In this document: one piece after another, positions 36,040 to 47,394 of the stretch
Position numbering within the stretch: the stretch's first letter is position 1
Layout of the letters: each line of letters opens with the position of its first letter
NCBI GenBank assembly: GCA_025403435.1
Contig: CM046347.1
Location: 21,082,028 to 21,146,027 of the forward strand
Origin: Artocarpus heterophyllus
Taxonomy: Eukaryota > Streptophyta > Magnoliopsida > Rosales > Moraceae
Direction: 5' to 3'
DNA: 64,000 bases
Position numbers and translations under genes: made by a program
Notes under the pieces: model-generated
Told to the model about the DNA's origin: nothing
Database searches by the model: none
The model's input: only the letters and a program-made list of their open reading frames with translations

Positions 36040-37030
36040 TTAAATCATGTTGAGGAATTTAAAAAAGTGAATCATTATCAGATCCTTATACATTATGCCC
36101 AACAATTTTTAGAACCATTCTATCTTACTTGGAAAAGATACATGGATTTGTTCATACGGTCCCCATATCACAATTTCTCCAACGAGTGTCAAATTCAAAT
36201 CTTCCTCAATTGGCTTATCTACCACATCAAGTCATTGGGTGGAAAACTATAATGGTACTATAACTTTCTACCAACAATCTGTGGATGAAGCTTTCAATAT
36301 GTTGAAAGATATGGCTGAATGCGATCGATGGAAATGTAATTATTCATAGGTCAATCAAGGATAGAAAGACCATTATATCAATTGGGAGCCATGGTTTGAC
36401 ACTTAACCTTAAGATGCGGGGGTATCCCAAGTGTTGATCTATTTAATGATCGAGACAGGAAAACCCTTATACGATCAAATACCTACAAAAGAATCTCTAG
36501 AAGGCATAGTTAATGTTTTTGTTGCTAATAGTGCATAATTTCATCAAGATGCAAAAGTAAGTCTTTAGAATCTAGAATAACAAGTGGTCCATTTGGCCAA
36601 TGTAGTGAGCAGGTTTTAGGCACAAGGAATGGAGATTATCAGTGATAAACAAATGGAGGAAAATAAGGTTTACAAGATTCGTTAGAGGATGAAAAAGCAC
36701 ACAAAACCATTGATTTGCACTCATTGATCGTTTCAGCATTTATACCACCTTCAGATCCTTTCTTTCCATTGACACCACCTTCACCATATTACACCCTCTA
36801 TGAGCATGAATTGAAATTGAATATCCCTTTCCAAGATGATAATTTCAAAGAGAGTGTCATTGGTGCAACGAGCTTAGTCATTCTAAATCGTGCCAAACTT
36901 GAGGGGATTTACAATAAAGAACCATACGAGATGCCTTTTGACACGTACTATGGATGAAGGCTGCTCTTTAATGGGGATTTTTCTCCTAATGTCCAACTAA
37001 AGACTTTAAAACAAGCACTTTTTGAGAGGC
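36040..37030 (+). pseudogene. Gypsy gag remnant and end of the coding region of element A
   Basis: 36067-36340 encodes an Athila-like gag segment (HNFSNECQIQIFLNWL, then VDEAFNMLKDMAECDRWK) with stops. The next 350 bases keep more gag in broken frames (FHQDAKVSL..NLE..LANVVSR). 36715-36957 is an 80-codon Pro-rich open frame (PPSDPFFPLTPPSPYYTLYE) of unclear origin. 36990-37030 (LKTLKQALFERQPKNF) matches the conserved sequence after pol in such elements. Protease, reverse transcriptase and integrase have been deleted. Confidence 0.65.
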
Positions 37031-38282
37031 AGCCCAAAAATTTTTAATGTAATTTAGTGTTTATTTATTTTTAATAATTTTATTTAGAATTTTATTTTAT
37101 TTTATTTTATTTTGTAAATTAGTTATGAATAATTTATTTTTAATTTTAATTTGTTATGGTATTTCTTAAATTAAATAATAATAATAAAATTAATTGTTAA
37201 ACGAAAGTCTAGAGAGTGTAAAAATTTTATTTTTCCCGACACTCAAACCTTCGACCTTAGGGAGATATAGAGTGTGTTTTACCAATGTGTTTGAGGCTAT
37301 CTTTTGTCATTTTTTTTTTTTTTACATATATTACATTTAAACTATTCGGATGGATTCAAATTAGGCCAAAAGTGAATATAGGCCACCATTTTGGGCCTAA
37401 ACTAAACTTGGGCCAAGATCGACATTGGACTTCTTTTCCTGTCTAAATGCAAAATTTGCTCATGATTTCGAAAGCTCATCAAGCCTAAAAAATAGTTGGG
37501 CCCATTCCATGTCAAACAGACTTAGCCCACTTAAACTTTTGAGCCCAAACCAATTTGAGAGCCAACACAAATCTTGTACGGCTAGCCAAATTAACCCAAT
37601 CCCCATGACACCAGTTCAAAATTCAAGTTTGGGGGTATGGCTCAACATGTATCCAGTTCAATCAAATTTGTAAATAAAAATATTTTTAATTTTATTTTAT
37701 TTTCATATTTATTTTAATTCAAAATAAAAATGGGCTAAATTTGAATTTGGGCTTCCATTTTGGGTCTAAGCCTAGGCCCAATCAAGTCCGGTCCAAAAAA
37801 AATAAAAAATAAAGGAGCCTCAACACATGTCCTTCATATGTGTCCTGCACAGTTGCCAATCTATGTCTATAGATCCCATTAGTATACGTCGAGAATTAGT
37901 TCTTCAGATCCAATCTCTCTCTAAACTTCTCCTACTCTTTCTAGAAATCTAAAATCCTCTCCCTTATCTCCAGAATTCTCACTTTCTCTCTCATGTTCTT
38001 TCTCAATTTTTTAGGATTTTTTTCTAGATCCCTCATAGATTCATCTTAATTCCCACCCAAAATCCTCTATCCATCTTCAGAACCTAGTAATCCACCTTTA
38101 GATTTCCCACCTTCTTCTTTTTTTGTTTGTTTCTATTCTTTGTTTCTTTTTGTTCTTCTTTCTTTCTTTCCCCATTTTTCTTTTTCCATGCATCTAAAAT
38201 ACCACCATTTGAAAAAAAAAAAAAAAAAAAACTTCCCATTTATTTCTCAAAAGACTCTTAGAAAAAATACAAGTCTAGGGTA
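37031..38282. other. Non-coding 3' region of element A
   Basis: AT-rich DNA is followed by a stretch repeating GGGCC(T/C)AA-like words (37370-37800) and a TC-rich leader-like segment (37905-38200). The TC-rich segment is followed by the decayed NABP-like gene, so it may be that gene's old promoter and leader. Confidence 0.4.
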
Positions 38283-38713
38283 ACCAAACTTTAGGTTCTC
38301 ATGCGATTTAGCATTCCTAATGATGTCAGGATACTAGTCGAGAGTAAAATGTGTCCGAGTGACTTTGAGCACCTTCTATAAATGGGTAAGAGTCATAGTG
38401 CTATGAGAAAAAGAGCTCTTTCCATTGAATCGAGATGCAACAAGTGTGCTCGATAGACCTATGAAGATGAGTGTCCCCCTCCTAGATTTGTGTCAACCAA
38501 CATAGAGGACAAGATCCACTTCTACAAGGAAGGACTTTCAAAAAAAAAAATGTGGATGACCTCGAAGCTTCCCTAAAAAACCATCCTAGTGTATATGTCC
38601 ATGTTGCAATTGTTAAAATGTGGCCCAAATTCCATGCAAAGAGACAATGCCTTGGGAATCTAGCAAATAAAGACCTTGTTTGCTAGTTTATAAGAAAACT
38701 TGATAGGAAGTAA
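38283..38713 (+). pseudogene. Decayed NABP-like gene in element A
   Basis: In broken frames this matches the intact protein at 47394-46873 from the N-terminal MRFSIPNDVRIL block, through SAMRKRALS, CNKC and TNIEDKIHFYKEGLSKK, to the C-terminal VC.FIRKLD. In-frame stops, a shift near the A-run at 38539 and the loss of parts of the Cys array make it inactive. The N-terminal 30 codons are missing or unrecognisable. It is followed 870 bases later, on the same strand, by a LOG-like pseudogene, the same order as in element D. Homology is seen directly; the virus-like origin is inferred. Confidence 0.8.
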
Positions 38714-39587
38714 ATCCTCGATCCATAGATGTCAGTAACAATAGTTGCAATTTTTTTTTATTTTTGATGTGATTGTTTTTAATTAAAAAGAAAAACATTG
38801 AAAATTTACTCAAGAATTGATTCGGGGTTTTGAATGAAAATATCATCAAAATGGCTCCTTTATAGAGATTCTTTATAAATACATTTTGATGAACATAAGC
38901 TTTCAAATGCAGATATGTTCATTCTTGAATAAATTTTCAGCACAAAAAAAATGTTTTTTTTAGATTATTATAGTAGCTATTAAATATCTGTTTTTGTTTT
39001 TGTTTTATTATTTAAAAAATATTTTCTGGTCAAATGTGTCACGTGTTTGTCCTGTAGGTAGTTTGAAAATTTTCAAATCTTGTCTGATTTTTTTAGATTT
39101 GTGTTATGTTTTTCTAAAGGTCTGTAGAGTATACAAGCAGTCTTTTGTCTTTTGTAGGTTTTTCTAGATTTGGTTTATTTTATCAAAAAGTCTATAGCGT
39201 AGTTTGTTAGTTTTTGTCTTTTTGTTCTTAATTTGTCAAAAGTTGTAGAGTTATGGTTTCATTTTTCAAAAATCTGATTGCGTGTCTACTTTTAAAAATT
39301 TGCTCAGATCTTATCCGACTTTGTCTAATCTATCCATATCTAATCTTCTAACTTTGTATCTATACAATATCTTATCTTCTTTTGTTTTTTTTACTTGTAT
39401 ATATTTTGTTTAAATTTTTAGATAACCTACAATCACCTACCCTGCCATAACTTCTTGGTCATTGTGCATGTTCATCTTCCTTAAGATCTCATTCAAGACT
39501 TAGAGTTCATAGAGCAGATAGAATAAAAACCCAAAACCAAAAAAATCAAATAGTTAAAAAAAGAGTCAACCAGTCATAGTACTAATT

Positions 39588-40170
39588 ATGTCTTCCTCTT
39601 ATTCATTTAGGAGAATCAAAATTGTCTATGCCTTTTGTGGTTACAATTCTGGTAAAGATAGACTATACTTAGAAATCATAGAAAACTTAGGAAAAGTGTT
39701 AGCATGTACAAAGATGAACCTAGTGTTTGGAGGAGGTAGCTTAGGGTTAATGGGTAGAGTAGCTATAGCAGCTTAATCTGGTAGTGTACAAGTCCTAGGG
39801 ATTATCCCTAATGTTCTAGCTGAGGGAAATTATTGTGGAAAGACCATAGGTGAAGAAAAAAGAGTTACACGCATCTGTAAGCATATAAAAGCCGCGGTAA
39901 CTATAGTTGATGCATTCATAGCTCTTCCTAGTATTATAGGCACCTTTGAGGCAATGTTTATAGTTGCTAGTAGAAACTTGTTGAGACTTCATTTCAAACC
40001 TTTAGAACTTTTAAACGTTAACAGTTATTTCTGACAGTTTCTTAAAAATTTTTAGATTACACTATTGATTAAAACTTCATTGTACAATATAGAAGATAGA
40101 TCTTTCTCATCGCTCCAATTGCTAAGGAATTATTGGACAAGACACATATTGTTCTCCTAGAGTCCAATAC
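39588..40170 (+). pseudogene. Decayed LOG-like phosphoribohydrolase gene in element A
   Basis: An open N-terminal part (62 codons) has the LOG start IKIVYAFCGYNSGKD and the canonical nucleotide-binding run FGGGSLGLMG. A stop follows, then the matching frame continues through VQVLGIIPNVLAEGNYCGKT, VDAFIALPS..GTFE (worn PGGxGTxxE motif), PLELLNVN, and a stop-rich tail to about 40170. It is intronless, unlike host LOG genes. It keeps GLMG after GGGS, which the intact copy at 46269-45580 has lost, so neither copy is simply derived from the other. Confidence 0.85.
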
Positions 40171-40179
40171 TGTAACTTC

Positions 40180-40690
40180 GAGGTAAGACTAGGACAAAAG
40201 TGCTGGAAAACAAATACATAGTGGATTTTAAAAAGTTTTTAATCAAAATATTTTTCCAAATAACAAGTTAAATATGCTATGTATATAAATTAGTAAAAGA
40301 TATTTCGTACCTCTTCAGTAAACTAGGAAATTGTAAGAACTTTAACTAGAGAAATCTACTAGAAGAGCCTCGATCAACTAGTCTTCCTTGCTATTCTCTT
40401 TCCATAATCAGAATACGGGTGGTCGCAAGTCGTTCAGTTTTTCCTTAGGTGACCTCTCCTTTCAACCATAAGAGAAAACTAAGAGCTAAAGTTCAAGATA
40501 TTGAACACTGGCCCTATGGGAGTTTTAAAGTTTCTTTCTCTAGGATACTCTCTCTTAATTTTTCAAGTGACCTCAGAAACAAAAAAAAAAATAATTCCCT
40601 TTATATAATGGTTGGATTGGGGCTAGTTCTTATTAAATTTGACCTCAAAATTCGAATTAGACTTAAAATCCATGCTGAAAACACATGAAA
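40180..40690 (-). repeat. Copia LTR end fragment
   Basis: It matches 14330-14800 (shared blocks near GATATGCTA..TACATAAATTA, CTAGAAGAGC, CTTTCCAACCA-like and CTCTTAATTTTTCAAG-like words). It lies directly after the LOG pseudogene inside element A. Confidence 0.6.
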
Positions 40691-41502
40691 CACATTTTGC
40701 TTAAAAACCAAGCTTGTTGTTGATTATGAATTTGTAATTTATTTTGAAGTTTATTTATATAAGGGAGGAAGAGTGATGTTGTGAGTAAGTTTATATCGTA
40801 ATTTAATGTTATTAATATTGTTTATTTTTTTTGTGTTATTCGTATTTTCATTGTAAGTTGTAATATTAGTAAAAAAAATGATTAAAAAAATAAGAAAAGT
40901 ATAAAAAATTTAAAAAAAAAGCAAAAAGCAAAAACAACAACAAAATAAAATTGGATGACATTTAAAGCAAAATTTAAGTTTGGGGGATTGTTATGTAATT
41001 TGAGATTTGATTTTATACTTTTAAAGGTCTATGATTAAATATATGTTATATGGTTGATTTGAACCACACTTGTATCCAAACATTCTATCTATTACCTATG
41101 CCATACTTTACAAGCTTAGTAAAGTCTTAATGATTCTAAGTGTTATTTCAGTTCACAATATTGTAGATATGAGATGAAAGACAAGCTTATGGAGTCCAAA
41201 ATTTTGTGCTTAAATCTGTTTTAAATTACTTTTTATATAAACTAACCCGAGTAATTTCAACTAAATGTAAATGCTTATTCATACACACACTCAAAGGATC
41301 TCAGTAAGATAGGATTAAAATTTGAATTAAAATTGTACATATTCATAATGTTTTGAATTTTTCTTGAATTATATAATCTGCAAAATCTTTGAGGCCTGCT
41401 TTCAACACATCACCTTAAAACTCATGTGTTTTTATTTGTTTTTAGTCTTAGTTTTTCTTTCTTTTGCTTGAAGACAAGCAAAATGCTAAGTTTGTGGGGA
41501 TT
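40691..41502 (+). other. Element A 3' non-coding region and polypurine tract
   Basis: No gene is present. GAAGACAAGCAAAATGCTAA followed by the purine-rich AAGTTTGTGGGGAT (41489-41502) is the usual end of Athila-type interiors, and the LTR starts TGATAGCACA next to it. Confidence 0.6.
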
Positions 41503-42640
41503 TGATAGCACACAATAATGCATGTTTTATATGTAACAACCTGTCTTTTGGGCTTTCACTTAACTTTCTTAAACGTTATTATCTTAACATAATTCTTGCT
41601 TACTACTAAGATTTTAATTACATACTTTAACATACACTACAAACTATTGCAGTTGCAACGCAAATTGAAATATAAGTATAAAACTTGATATCTTATAAAA
41701 TACTTTATGTATAAACATTTACTCTTTAAAAACTCTTTAAAACATATTTCCACAATATTTCATAAAATATTTCTTTTAAAATGTTTTTTTCATAAAACAT
41801 TTCTTATAAAACATTTCCTAAGATATTGACTTTCTTAAAACTTTTAAAACACTATTTTAAATAGTGGAAAATTTTTTCTTTAAGTAGTGGAAACAAACTA
41901 TAGTGGCATCCATACCTAAACATCGCATTTATCTCTCCGCAACACCGAGCTCTTTAACCAGTCATACTGGTATTCTATAGAACCATTTACAGCATAAAAG
42001 AACTTGTAATGAGTTTATGCTTAGTAAGTTCAAACACAACCTCACAAAATATTAAAAATATTCATCATAAAATATTGCCTTTAAACTTTTCTTATAAAAC
42101 TTTCTTCGTTAAACATTTCTTGCAAACAGTTTTCATAAATTGTTTTGATAAACATTTCTCATAAACATTTCTTAAAGTGTCTTTCATAAACATCTCTCAC
42201 TAACATATCTAAAAAGGAATACAAGCAAGGTCATTATGCATTATTCCATTTATGCTTAGTTATGAACATTCAATAATGAACTTCTTATTATCATTCATAA
42301 CTTACTTAAACTTCTTGTCATCGTTATTATCTTACTTGAACATATGAGCTTAAGTGTTCATGCGAACATTATCAATTATAAAATTATGACTTTAATTCAA
42401 TATAATGCTTTCCTTGTAGAAGATTTAGGACCATCGAGCAACGAGGTCATAACTTTAGTATAACTTGTATACTTTCCATCCAGGAGGCTGGCACATCATT
42501 GATTTACTTTCTTGTGAACTTTAGTGAGCATATACAATGCTAAAAATACACTATGCTATAACTTAGCATTGAAACCTTAAACATAGCAAATGCGATACAT
42601 TGCAAATTATAACTTGAACATTTCAAAAATTGTGCATAAT

Positions 42641-44619
42641 TGTAACGCCCCTATATGGGGGTTAACAGTTTTTAATGAGATAAAATAAAAATAAATAATA
42701 AAAGTAAAACCTTAAAGATTAAAATTTGCCCGGGACTTAAATGAAAACTCTCAACTCAAAAATAAAAATATAAACGACAAATAAACCACAGTTTTAATGT
42801 AGCACCTTAAATTTAATAATATAAACTGTTGTCATCATCATTTTAACCCTCAACACATTGTAATACAGTCACAGAAAGTAACAATTGATGCTTACATTAT
42901 CATGAAGAACATTCTCAACAATTGAAGCAGTCCCAATGTAATATAGCTACATCACTTCCTCAACTATATTTCTCGTAGCCACCTCACACTTAGTGAGTCC
43001 TGAAAAGATAAAAATATAAGGGTATGAGCAACACTATGCTCAGTAGAGAAAGCCATTACTCACCTTTAGGTTTTTATCATTACCACATTAAAACCTGCAT
43101 GGTTAATAAGTTACATCATATTCCAGATTATGAGGTTTATTATGATCACATCTTATGGATACCGTAGTTAATCATTACCAAGTGTCATAATTACACATTT
43201 ATACAAATATTACCAATCATCATTGTTCCTAGGTATCCATGTTAAATTGAGTATCACTCAACTCATCGAAACCCAAATGGGCGCATTTGATCACCCTATA
43301 AACATTCCAAGGGTGTTCCGATGAGGGGACATCAAGCCCCGAGTCCTCACCAAATCGATTCCTGTACAGTGTGTTCTGGGACTTTCAACCCAAGGAAGCG
43401 TCATCGCCTTCCCCCTATTTTACCTTTTAGGGTATTCATGCCCAAGGACGTAACCGTCGCCCTCTTCATGTCTCACAATTTCTCTATATTGAATCATTAT
43501 TAATAGAGTTAGTTTTCCTAACCATGCTTCTCAATTTATAACATGTGTCAATTCATTATGTTCCTCGCCGTACAATACAAGACGAGTCCATGTCATAGTT
43601 TCATATGTGATAATCATATAATATCAGTTCAACATAGATATATATATATATATTGCGGCAAAACAATCAATTTTAATTCTATAAAAACCTCACAAAAGAT
43701 GAGTAATAGAATCCCTACCTTTTAAGCTTATCAACAGTCTCTTAATCCTGGAATCAATTAACGTTAGCTCCATACTCCCTTGATCCTAAGGCGTGCATAA
43801 GGACAATTAAAACTAAAGCACAACATACAACTACATTCATAAAATTTATTTTAATTTAATCTTAGAATTTCAAGAAATAACCACTGCCCATAGAGGTATT
43901 ACAAAGTTTAACAATATAAATTTTCTGTCTAGGGCATATACACTTAGACTTCATACATATGCTCCAAAATAGCAACAAACATATACTTAGGTTTAAGAAC
44001 GTAAATTTGAATAATCCTTTAGTATAAAAGAAAATTTATAAATGAAAGACTAAATTTGTTCATAAGATTCTAACCTCGGATTATGGTTAGTTGGAAGCTT
44101 GAAATGGCTTCAAAACAGGTTCCTTTACTTCGGTATGACTGAAATTCTTGCTCAAATGGAGGTGATGGTGGCTGATTTTTATGGCTGCCTTGAAGAAGTT
44201 CTCTAAGTATTTTGCTTCAGCAAAGAAATGAGAAGAAGAGTGTGGGAACCGTGGAAGAGAAAGGAAGAAAAGATGAAGTCTTTGAAGAGAAGTGATGGAA
44301 ACAATTATAGAGGAGACATGTTGAAGCATGTCACGGAGGAAATAAAGAAAATGAGGGTCAAGAGTAGTTGGAAAAGATATCCTTATGTCTCATCTAAAGA
44401 CTTTAACACACATAATGCCAATATGACATTTTTGAGATTTATTAGAAGTTCTAAGGCTTTTTAGTAATCATACTAAATAAATATAGGAGAATTTTAGAAA
44501 ACTTAAAAATAGATAAAAATAAATATTATAAAATAAATTTAAATGAAGCAATTTTTTTTTATACATTAAAAATTAATTTAATTACCTCAATACCCGTTAG
44601 GAGAATAACGGGTGTCACA
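42641..44619 (-). repeat. 3' LTR of element D (1979 bp)
   Basis: On the minus strand it starts TGTGACACCCGTTATTCTCC and ends GGGGCGTTACA. A short terminal hairpin (CCCGTTA / TAACGGG) lies at its start. It differs from the 5' LTR by seven transitions. The small ORFs inside it also occur in the other LTR and are probably chance. Confidence 0.95.
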
Positions 44620-44635
44620 GCTCTACCCCCCTTAA
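44620..44635 (-). other. Polypurine tract of element D
   Basis: The minus strand reads TTAAGGGGGGTAGAGC directly before the 3' LTR start TGTGACACC, the expected primer for plus-strand synthesis. Confidence 0.85.
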
Positions 44636-45579
44636 AGAATTTCGTCCTCGAAATTTCAATTCTAGCAATACTAGTAAAAATTTTGATTCCATTATGATTC
44701 CAATTCCGAGTCTAAACCGTTAATGTTGTTTGTCCTCCAAATTTAAGTCATCGTATTTCCACTTATTTACTTGCATAATAAATCTTACTCTAATTTCTAA
44801 ATCCCTCAATGAGAGTATTTCTGACAAGTTTCAACTTGTAACACCGTATAATAGTCTAAGAATCTGATCAGGCATACATATTTACCATACCATGATTCCA
44901 GTCCTTCATTGTCCATGGACTGTGATTTACAATCACATTTAAGGAGATTGCCAGAGAAATTTTATATACTTCATCTTTAGGTTCCTTTTCCTTTTTGAGT
45001 AAGGAAAAGTCAAATATATTTGATTTCATACCTCAACTAATAAACTAAAACATAATCATAAAACATATATCACAAACACTTATATTCAAAACCATACATT
45101 AAACTTATTCATAGAGATATTAAACGGAATCTCAGAGTTGCAAACATACCCGGCATATTTTTCATTAAACAGCTATCCTCATGACACAAACATTCAATCC
45201 AAATAATATACTCATATTTCATATGGAATATCCCCATAACTGACTCTGGTACTTCCACATAATATTAACAGAATATTACACATTACAAACATAATACGGA
45301 TACGTTTCGAGAGTACAAGGCACTCCGTATACCAGCTATCCATATCATGCATGCTTAGAGGATACAAAAACATCGATAAACAAAAGATCGGACCTTAAGA
45401 AGAATGCGTTTCGAGAGCATCAAGTACTCCGTATCCAGCCATCCCGGCATTAGGCTCAATGAATCTAAAAGATTTAACAACGACGTACCACAAAAAACAC
45501 AGAATACAAGGCAAACGGTTATTCGTAACACACGAAATACGGACACACATGCCTACATGCCAAAGATAAAACAAAAAGA

Positions 45580-46269
45580 TTACAGATGGAGATTCAAATC
45601 AATTGGCCGCTCCCGGCTTTCCCTTTCCCATTCAAGCTTGGATGTTGCAGTGTCGGATTCTGGATGTATGATTTGCATTTTATCTATCAATTCCTCAGCT
45701 GTTGAAGCAGTAAAAAAGATTTGTCTCTCCGATTCTGTAGTGATGTTTTCTTCCACAGCGTAATCTAGAAATTTCAAAAGACCGTCATAAAAACCCTTTA
45801 CGTTCAGCAGACCCAAAGGTTTGGAATAAAAGCCCAACAATTGCCCACAAGCAACTATAAATATTTCCTCAAGAGTACCTAGACCACCAGGTAATGCTAT
45901 AAAAGCATCAGAATTATAGATTATGTCTTTAAAATTTTTAGGGATACTCCTGACTCCTTCTCCCTTACCTATGGCTTCCTTACAAAGGTTTCCTTCAACT
46001 GGAATATGAGGCCAAATTTTTACATCAGTAACGTCGCTAGACCTAGCTGCTAGTGCCATATTTACCATCATTTTTATACTACCACCCCCATATATTATGT
46101 TAATCTTTTTGCGTGCTAGGACTTGCCCTAAGTGATTTGCAGCTTCTAAATAAGCTTTATCTTTTCCAAAGCTGGAACCACAAAAGACACAGACATTCTT
46201 TATTTTCTTCGTGGACTGGGAGGTAGACATATTTGGTTTATAGAAGTGGTTGCTTAATGTCTGCTCCAC
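45580..46269 (-). CDS. LOG-like cytokinin riboside 5'-monophosphate phosphoribohydrolase in element D
   Basis: This is an intact intronless ORF of 229 aa. LOG enzymes release active cytokinin base from its nucleotide in the cytosol. Visible landmarks are VCVFCGSSFGKDKAY (residues 26-40), YGGGS (60-64), SDAFIALPGGLGTLEE with the family motif PGGxGTxxE at 127-135, and KPLGLLNVKGFYDGLLKFLD (150-169). Length fits the family (about 210-230 aa). Two deviations matter. The Arg-Lys of the usual MHERKAEM segment aligns with Asn112-Phe113, and GLMG after GGGS is KMMV. So catalysis may be lost or changed. Host LOG genes have several introns, so the intronless form suggests capture as mRNA. It lies 603 bases after the NABP-like ORF, in the element's sense orientation. 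Confidence 0.85.
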   Translation of the reverse strand: MEQTLSNHFYKPNMSTSQSTKKIKNVCVFCGSSFGKDKAYLEAANHLGQVLARKKINIIYGGGSIKMMVNMALAARSSDVTDVKIWPHIPVEGNLCKEAIGKGEGVRSIPKNFKDIIYNSDAFIALPGGLGTLEEIFIVACGQLLGFYSKPLGLLNVKGFYDGLLKFLDYAVEENITTESERQIFFTASTAEELIDKMQIIHPESDTATSKLEWERESRERPIDLNLHL

Positions 46270-46872
46270 TTAGACTTCGGGTTCTACATGAGATTTTAAA
46301 GATGAGAAATATACAAAAAGGGCTAAAGAGATAGACGAGTAGGTAATGAAAAGGTAATCCAAAGATTTAAACAAAATCTTGTGCGGATAAGAAAGTAAGA
46401 TAAGGTGATTAATAGTTTACAGAAAATCTGATTCACTTTTTGAAAAAGATTAGACTCTAATTGTATAACTTTTGACAATTGAGAACAATTCGACAAAAGA
46501 CCCTCATGACACAACTGTAGACTTTTTGACAAATATACACCAAGTCTAGAAATTTAATATAAACGACAAATACTGTAGAACTTTTGAAATTTGAGACACA
46601 ATCTTGAAATATCTGGATAAGCTTTTCAAAATTCAAACATATTACTGTATCGTATGTGACGTGTCTGATAAGATAATATATTTTATTATATATATATTTA
46701 AGAAAATCATAAATTAAATAAGATATTAACACTTACTGTATCAATCTAATAATCACAATTATTTCAAACACAAAAGCAAATATTCTGAGTAAAAGAAAAA
46801 CACAAACTGTTGAACATCAGCTAAAACTGCTTCAAATAAGTAAAGACTAAATAACCTTTATAGAGCGATGAC
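46270..46872 (-). other. Spacer between the two cargo ORFs of element D
   Basis: This is an AT-rich, non-coding 603-bp spacer. The decayed cassette in element A has a comparable spacer (about 870 bp). It may hold a promoter for the LOG ORF, but I see no convincing TATA context. Confidence 0.4.
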
Positions 46873-47394
46873 TTATTCCCCATCCAGTTTTCTTATGGCT
46901 TGACAAACAGGATCTAGAAATACCATATTCCTGAGGCGTTGTCTTTCTGTATAAAATTTAGGCCAGAGTTTAAAAATAGCTCCTTGAACATATCCACTAG
47001 GGTGACCGTGGAGAGGAGGATGGATGCTATCCAAGTTCTCCTTTGAAAGTCCATCCCTACAAAACCTTATTTTATCCTCTCTATTCGTAGACATATAACC
47101 AGGTGAAGTACATTTACCGTTACAATTTTGTCTTCCACATTTGTTACAAGTGACCATGATGGCACGAGCTCTTCTTTTCATTGCACTACGACTGGTACCC
47201 GTTCCTGGTAAACCGACATCTTGACTAAAGTCACTCGGACGGATTTTCCCCTCTATCAACATTCTCACATCACAAGGGATACCAAAACGCATAAGAATCC
47301 ACAACCGAGTAATTCTAGCCTTGTATTTCTTTCTGAGAATCTTTTGGGAGAGTGATGGGAAATACTTTCTCATGTGTTGGTACTTTGGGTCCAT
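46873..47394 (-). CDS. NABP-like basic Cys-rich protein in element D
   Basis: This is an intact ORF of 173 aa. The N-terminal third is basic (KKYKARITR) and followed by a hydrophobic LWILMRFGIPCDVRMLIEGK segment. The core has the arginine-rich KRRARA (73-78) then C83-x2-C86-x4-C91-x3-C95, followed by NREDKIRFCRDGL (104-115). This order, basic patch, compact Cys cluster, then an 'I/L-RF-x-x-x-G' block, resembles the nucleic-acid-binding/silencing-suppressor proteins of carla- and vitiviruses (Viral_NABP family). The C-terminal extension of about 55 residues ending VCQAIRKLDGE is unlike what I know of that family, but it is conserved in the pseudogene at 38283-38713. Role in the element unknown; nucleic-acid binding is likely. 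Virus origin is an inference. Confidence 0.65.
   Translation of the reverse strand: MDPKYQHMRKYFPSLSQKILRKKYKARITRLWILMRFGIPCDVRMLIEGKIRPSDFSQDVGLPGTGTSRSAMKRRARAIMVTCNKCGRQNCNGKCTSPGYMSTNREDKIRFCRDGLSKENLDSIHPPLHGHPSGYVQGAIFKLWPKFYTERQRLRNMVFLDPVCQAIRKLDGE

Noticed and set aside
36715..36957. Pro-rich 80-aa frame as a separate gene
   Set aside because: It lies inside element A between gag remnant and the conserved post-pol sequence, so it is more likely part of the decayed element.
43321..43725. Two 60-aa frames in the D LTR, repeated at 49564-49968
   Set aside because: Identical because the LTRs are recent copies; AT-rich, no family, no coding bias.
45404..45763. 119-aa + strand frame opposite the LOG-like ORF
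   Set aside because: Shadow of the LOG-like coding sequence and its 3' flank.
45580..46269. LOG-like ORF as an ordinary host LOG gene
   Set aside because: It is intronless, lies between matching LTRs in sense orientation next to a virus-like ORF, and lacks residues conserved in host LOG enzymes.
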